Made by a program: the position numbers and the translations under genes
Part shown: in pieces, positions 60,315 through 64,000 of the stretch
How the letters are laid out: the number at the start of each line of letters is the position of its first letter
Numbering within the stretch: position 1 is the stretch's first letter
Assembly (NCBI GenBank): GCA_964612675.1
Contig: CAZTDD010000009.1
Location: 39,086 to 103,085, forward strand
Reading direction: 5' to 3'
DNA from: CAZTDD01 sp964612675
Lineage (GTDB): Bacteria > Hinthialibacterota > Hinthialibacteria > Hinthialibacterales > JAKPRU01
DNA length: 64,000 nucleotides
Notes under the pieces: generated by a model
The model's input: the letters and a program-made list of their open reading frames with translations, nothing else
Database searches by the model: none
Told to the model about the DNA's origin: nothing

Positions 60315-61625
60315 CTACAGTCGCCAGGGGCTGCGCATCGGGCGGGCCAAACGTTTATTCGCTTCGTGATTGCCGACGAAAGTTTCCCGCTGTGAATCGA
60401 ATATCAACTTCTCCTCGCGCCGGATGGCGATGTCGCTGATATGGCACAGCATGTCTCCTTTGACGGCCGCGTCGATTGGGCTGACGGTTTCGTTGCGGCT
60501 CTGAATACACTCCAGGAAGTTGTTTACGTGGTTATTGCTGCTAGAAAGAGGGCGCTCGATCTTGGCGTCAAGAAGGCTCTTCGGATGGGCGTCGATTTCT
60601 CCGCGTTTCACAAAAACCCATCCTTCTGTGCCTTCAAAAACGGTTCCATGGCTGCTCTCTTCACTGTATTTCTTTTTCCATTCAGTCGCCGAATCGCTGC
60701 CGCGAAAATCGACCATTACGCCCCTGTCAATTTCTATTTTTACATCCCAGGTCATGGCCGTATCGCATATGCCTTCTGCAGGGAATTTCCCTGTGCCTTC
60801 GATCTTCCAGATTCCTTGGAAATGATCTTCTGCACCCCACAAGGCGATGTCGATTGGATGAATGCCCCAGCCGGCGATGAAGCCCAAGGCGTAATCGGAT
60901 ATGAACCACCAGAGTTCATTCGAACACCGGTTTTTGGTGTATGGTGTGTACTTCGCTGGGCCGAGCCAGAGCTCATAGTCAAGCCATTCCGGTACCGAGA
61001 CTTGCGCCGGATCGCCCCCTTGCGCACTGCCGGGGGACCAGACTTTGATTGTATGAAGATCGCCGATCAACCCGTTTCGGACGATACCACAGGCTTTCTG
61101 GAACTTCGCGTCGGATCGTTGTTGCGTGCCGAACTGGAAGATGCGGTTGTGTTGATAAACGGCGGCGCGCATGGCCTGATCTTCTTCCAGCGTCACCCCC
61201 ATGGGTTTTTCCATGTATACGTCCTTCCCCGAGCGAACCGCTGCCAGCGATGTCAGTACGTGCCAATGATCGCATGTCGCCACGAGGCACGCATCGATAT
61301 CGTCACGGGAGACTAGGTCGCGAAAATCGTGATAAGTCCTGCAATCCTGATTATCATAAGCCTCGTCAACCAGTTGCTTTTTCTCTTTTAGAACGTTGCT
61401 TTTCACGTCACAAAGGGCCACGACCCGACATTTCGGATTTTGCAGGAAGTGTTTCATCACGCTTGTCCCGCGTGGGCCCACCCCGATACACCCAATGTTG
61501 ATTCTGTCATTCGCTGCAATTCTCTGTTTCTTCCCCAACGCACATGCAGGGACCAGAAGAAAAGAGGTAGACGCGATCGATGATGTTTGAAGAAAAGCGC
61601 GGCGATTGAGTAGACGATCCTTCAT
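60315..61625 (-). CDS. Exported Gfo/Idh/MocA oxidoreductase with Tat signal
   Basis: 436 residues from the ATG at 61625, behind AGGAGAGCCAA. The N-terminus NRRAFLQTSSIASTSFLLVP is a Tat signal (RRxFL). Then comes the Rossmann fold: INIGCIGVGPRGTSVMKHFL, and EKPMGVTLEEDQAM. The C-terminal domain contains GWGIHPIDIALWGAEDHFQG, with His and Asp in the family's usual place. Such Tat-exported Gfo/Idh proteins are abundant in Planctomycetota and use a tightly bound NAD to act on sugars in the periplasm. Linked to the GH127 and pseudopilin genes; substrate unknown. Confidence 0.92.
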   Translation of the reverse strand: MKDRLLNRRAFLQTSSIASTSFLLVPACALGKKQRIAANDRINIGCIGVGPRGTSVMKHFLQNPKCRVVALCDVKSNVLKEKKQLVDEAYDNQDCRTYHDFRDLVSRDDIDACLVATCDHWHVLTSLAAVRSGKDVYMEKPMGVTLEEDQAMRAAVYQHNRIFQFGTQQRSDAKFQKACGIVRNGLIGDLHTIKVWSPGSAQGGDPAQVSVPEWLDYELWLGPAKYTPYTKNRCSNELWWFISDYALGFIAGWGIHPIDIALWGAEDHFQGIWKIEGTGKFPAEGICDTAMTWDVKIEIDRGVMVDFRGSDSATEWKKKYSEESSHGTVFEGTEGWVFVKRGEIDAHPKSLLDAKIERPLSSSNNHVNNFLECIQSRNETVSPIDAAVKGDMLCHISDIAIRREEKLIFDSQRETFVGNHEANKRLARPMRSPWRL

Positions 61626-61850
61626 TTGGCTCTCCTGATTGGTGTCTTTCTTCATTCTTGCTTCTCTTGATTGCGGATTATGGTTCTAACCAGTCATATG
61701 TACGCGATGAGCCCGCATCGCGAGAACCAAGGATTCACTCCGATGGAATGTCGATTCCATATGTAGGATCATACAGGAATGAAAGGGCGGAGATATAGGC
61801 ATGTTGTGAAACCTCCTCCATGCCATTTCATCCGAAAATCGCCCATCGAT

Positions 61851-63893
61851 CTATCGCTTTATTCTGCCGCCGGTGACAGTCGGTGTGCCTCGCAACTCAA
61901 CCGTCTCTACGGATACCTTCCCTTGGTTCCAAACCACGGTACCCGTGCCCATCGCCTCGATTTCGACTTGGCCGTCCGGGAGTTTGAGTGTCAGGGCAGC
62001 AGGAGGGCCGTGGTAGCCCGCTGCCCACAGGTTGCTCGATGGATTGCCGTACAGCCATGCCGGGCTCTTTCCGCAGGTAAGTGTCGCATCCCGAACGACG
62101 ACCATTCCGTCCGCATTCTGACGCGCTGACGGGGATTTGAGCATAGGCCATCCCAAATCGCCTTCGTGATTCCATCGGCGCTTGAGTTTCCACTTCATCA
62201 GGTCAATCTCGATGCCCAAGATCTCCCCGTCGCGCTTGTATTCAACTGTCCATAAACGTTCCGCCTCTTCTACATAATTCGTGAAAGCCTCCTCTGTATC
62301 TTCTTTGAACGATCCACGCGCCACTTCCACTGAAAAGGACTTTCCATCGGGATAGTCGGAACGTTCCGCGACCTCGACATAGAAACCACACTGAGGTTGC
62401 CCCTGATAGAATCTGCTGAACCTGTCCAAAAACCAGAATCCTTTGCTCGGACCGCGATAGTTGTACATCTCCATGACAAGACTGCCTTCCGATTCTGCAA
62501 CACGAATGGGAGCGTTGTAGCCGAGGTCGGTTACGGTCAGGGGGCGGACAGCGACCAGCGTCGGTCCTGTGGCAACAACTGCGACATCCCCTGGTTCGAT
62601 ATCGACCGGCAGTTCCTCGATCTTTCGACCGTTGAGCCAGATTGTGTCGACCGCCTCCCGGCGACTCCAGATCAACATTCCTTTGGCGCTGCGAACGGAC
62701 TCCGCTCCGAAAGGGGCAAAACTCGCGAAATGTTCTTTGGTGAGCGGTGCGTACAAACCGATGGCCCGCGGACCCCACTGGACTCCGTAAAACTTGCCTT
62801 GTTCGAAGAAATCTTCATATGATCCACGGTCAGTCCCCTGAACCGGAGTGTCGGTGGGATCGTCGCTCATGGAATACCGCGAGTACACAACAATTGGTCG
62901 GTTTCCATCCGGAGCGACACTGTGAAGCACCAACACGCTCGATTGCCGACTCACTTCGCGTGAGGCAACACCGAAACTGAATGACGGACTCAGGTACACA
63001 GTCGTGCCGATGTCCCATTCCGCAACAGCAGTCTCCTCGATTTGCATAGGAAGCGTTTTGCTGTCCAAAACGTGCTCGATCCACACGGGTGCCGATCCAT
63101 CTTGAATCCAGTCTCGGACGATCTTGTCTTCGGGATCGGATTCACCGAAGAACTGTCGCGGATAGGCGCGACTGAACGGACCGGCCATCCGCTTCATCCC
63201 TGGGTGGATGCGCAAAGCGGTACTCAGAGCGAGCCGGGCGGCCATTGTACGAGCGATTACCCGTATCTCATCGTTCTGAACGTACTGGGCGAGCCGTTTG
63301 AGCGCCCGCATGGTGACCAGCATGTAGCCCGGACTGTGGTATTCGAAGAAGGTACCATTTGACGCCACAACGTCGGCAAATCGTTTGAATTTGTCGTAGC
63401 CGTGTTGCGCTACTGTTTTGTCGACCAGTAGTTCTCCTCCGAGACACGAATTCAGGCAATCCATTGCCGCGATGTTTGTATAAGTGACCGCGACATCCAG
63501 ACGGCGAATCTCTTCCAACCCCAGACGAATGCTCTCGCGAACTCGCTCACGAGTATCTGCCGGAAGCCGATCGCCGTTACGAATCATCATGGGAATCAAG
63601 TAACTGAGCGTGAATTCGACTCCGTTGAGATCCCTTACAACCTCATCTTTAGATCGCCACAGATAATTCCCCCGATGTGCCGCTCCGGGGCGCTGTTCCT
63701 GGCTGGAGACCACCAGATCGAGCAGCCGGTCGGCGGTTTCGATATCTTGCGGTGTACCGTTTGCCAGGAGTTTCTCCGCGAGTTCAGCCGCGCCTCGCAC
63801 TGAGACATTTCCGTTGATGTCAAAATCGTCGGGAAGCGACAGGGGCTGCGTTGCCATGAGGGCTGCCATCAATAGAGGTACTGCGAAAGTCAT
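61851..63893 (-). CDS. Large secreted protein, heparinase/polysaccharide-lyase-like
   Basis: 680 residues from the ATG at 63893, behind AGGAGAATTCAT. Signal segment MTFAVPLLMAALMATQPLSL. The first 330 residues look like an alpha/alpha toroid (KDEVVRDLNGVEFTLSYLIP, YTNIAAMDCLNSCLGGELLV, NGTFFEYHSPGYMLVTMRAL), including a His-Tyr-type segment HSPGY as in several polysaccharide lyases. A long beta-sandwich half follows (VDTIWLNGRKIEELPVDIEP, VVVRDATLTCGKSPAWLYGN). The order suits the heparinase or chondroitin-lyase superfamily, but the exact family cannot be confirmed. Gene position in the sulfatase/GH127 region supports a glycan role. Confidence 0.6.
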   Translation of the reverse strand: MTFAVPLLMAALMATQPLSLPDDFDINGNVSVRGAAELAEKLLANGTPQDIETADRLLDLVVSSQEQRPGAAHRGNYLWRSKDEVVRDLNGVEFTLSYLIPMMIRNGDRLPADTRERVRESIRLGLEEIRRLDVAVTYTNIAAMDCLNSCLGGELLVDKTVAQHGYDKFKRFADVVASNGTFFEYHSPGYMLVTMRALKRLAQYVQNDEIRVIARTMAARLALSTALRIHPGMKRMAGPFSRAYPRQFFGESDPEDKIVRDWIQDGSAPVWIEHVLDSKTLPMQIEETAVAEWDIGTTVYLSPSFSFGVASREVSRQSSVLVLHSVAPDGNRPIVVYSRYSMSDDPTDTPVQGTDRGSYEDFFEQGKFYGVQWGPRAIGLYAPLTKEHFASFAPFGAESVRSAKGMLIWSRREAVDTIWLNGRKIEELPVDIEPGDVAVVATGPTLVAVRPLTVTDLGYNAPIRVAESEGSLVMEMYNYRGPSKGFWFLDRFSRFYQGQPQCGFYVEVAERSDYPDGKSFSVEVARGSFKEDTEEAFTNYVEEAERLWTVEYKRDGEILGIEIDLMKWKLKRRWNHEGDLGWPMLKSPSARQNADGMVVVRDATLTCGKSPAWLYGNPSSNLWAAGYHGPPAALTLKLPDGQVEIEAMGTGTVVWNQGKVSVETVELRGTPTVTGGRIKR

Positions 63894-64000
63894 ATGAATT
63901 CTCCTGTTCGGAAGGCGGATTCGTCGGAATTCACTCGACTGAACGTTTCTTAGATCGGACCTTTCAGGTTATGCGTAGAGTCGAATAAGTTCGAAGTGGT

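Overview
The window is about 64 kb of chromosomal bacterial DNA (moderate GC, dense genes, normal Shine-Dalgarno starts). It reads as an uncultured, flagellated, Gram-negative-type bacterium living on complex polysaccharide. The mix of secreted DUF1080, GH127, sulfatase, Gfo/Idh/MocA, orphan pseudopilin, FGE-sulfatase, WD40 and caspase-like proteins resembles Planctomycetota-like lineages and candidate phyla such as Sumerlaeota, Hydrogenedentota or Poribacteria. That placement is an inference from gene content; no rRNA gene or other decisive marker is present.

Layout. (1) 1-9643, plus strand: the end of a flagellar export and regulation operon (fliR-flhB-flhA-flhF-flhG), then a small membrane protein, a FliA/WhiG sigma factor, and two unknown proteins likely tied to motility. 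(2) 9644-12738: a scrap-heap of relics: an antitoxin with a PIN-toxin stub, a piece of an SGNH/TPR gene, a copied end of the 7945 gene, a secreted gene cut by an in-frame TAG, several dispersed repeats and an orphan pseudopilin. (3) 12739-16367, minus strand: a BlaI/BlaR1-like repressor-protease pair in which the sensor part is a long WD40 array, with a consensus promoter and three matching dyads in front. (4) 16488-21967: toxin-antitoxin modules (HigBA, a frameshifted RelE/ParE toxin with its antitoxin, DUF4160/DUF2442, a frameshifted HicB), with an SGNH/TPR hydrolase gene and hisS among them. (5) 21972-34117, minus strand: secreted beta-helix and DUF6263-like proteins; a split transketolase operon with a RbsD/FucU mutarotase and a Gfo/Idh oxidoreductase; then aroB, nitrilase, glycosyltransferase and a double DUF1080 protein. 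(6) 34206-36213: an RbsC-type permease carrying two large inserted segments that resemble parts of sugar-binding proteins. (7) 36601-43754, plus strand: Wza-like and Wzc-like exopolysaccharide export proteins, a PilZ-STAS protein, ComB, a secreted glycosidase-like protein and DUF2161. (8) 43883-51481, minus strand: a 2532-residue exported protein with FGE, PPC, 14 WD40 repeats, two caspase-like domains and two more FGE domains. (9) 51675-63893: a polysaccharide and sulfate catabolic island (URO-D-like protein, sulfatase and a sulfatase stub, serine hydrolase, GH127, pseudopilin, Gfo/Idh, lyase-like protein).

The most unusual items are the WD40-bearing BlaR1 system with its dyads, the giant FGE/WD40/double-caspase protein, the permease with binding-protein-like inserts, and a 170-bp palindromic MITE-like element flanked by a perfect 15-bp direct repeat. 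Related copies of that element lie at 23.8 and 25.1-25.5 kb. Broken toxin-antitoxin genes and duplicated gene fragments show repeated local rearrangement between 9.6 and 22 kb.
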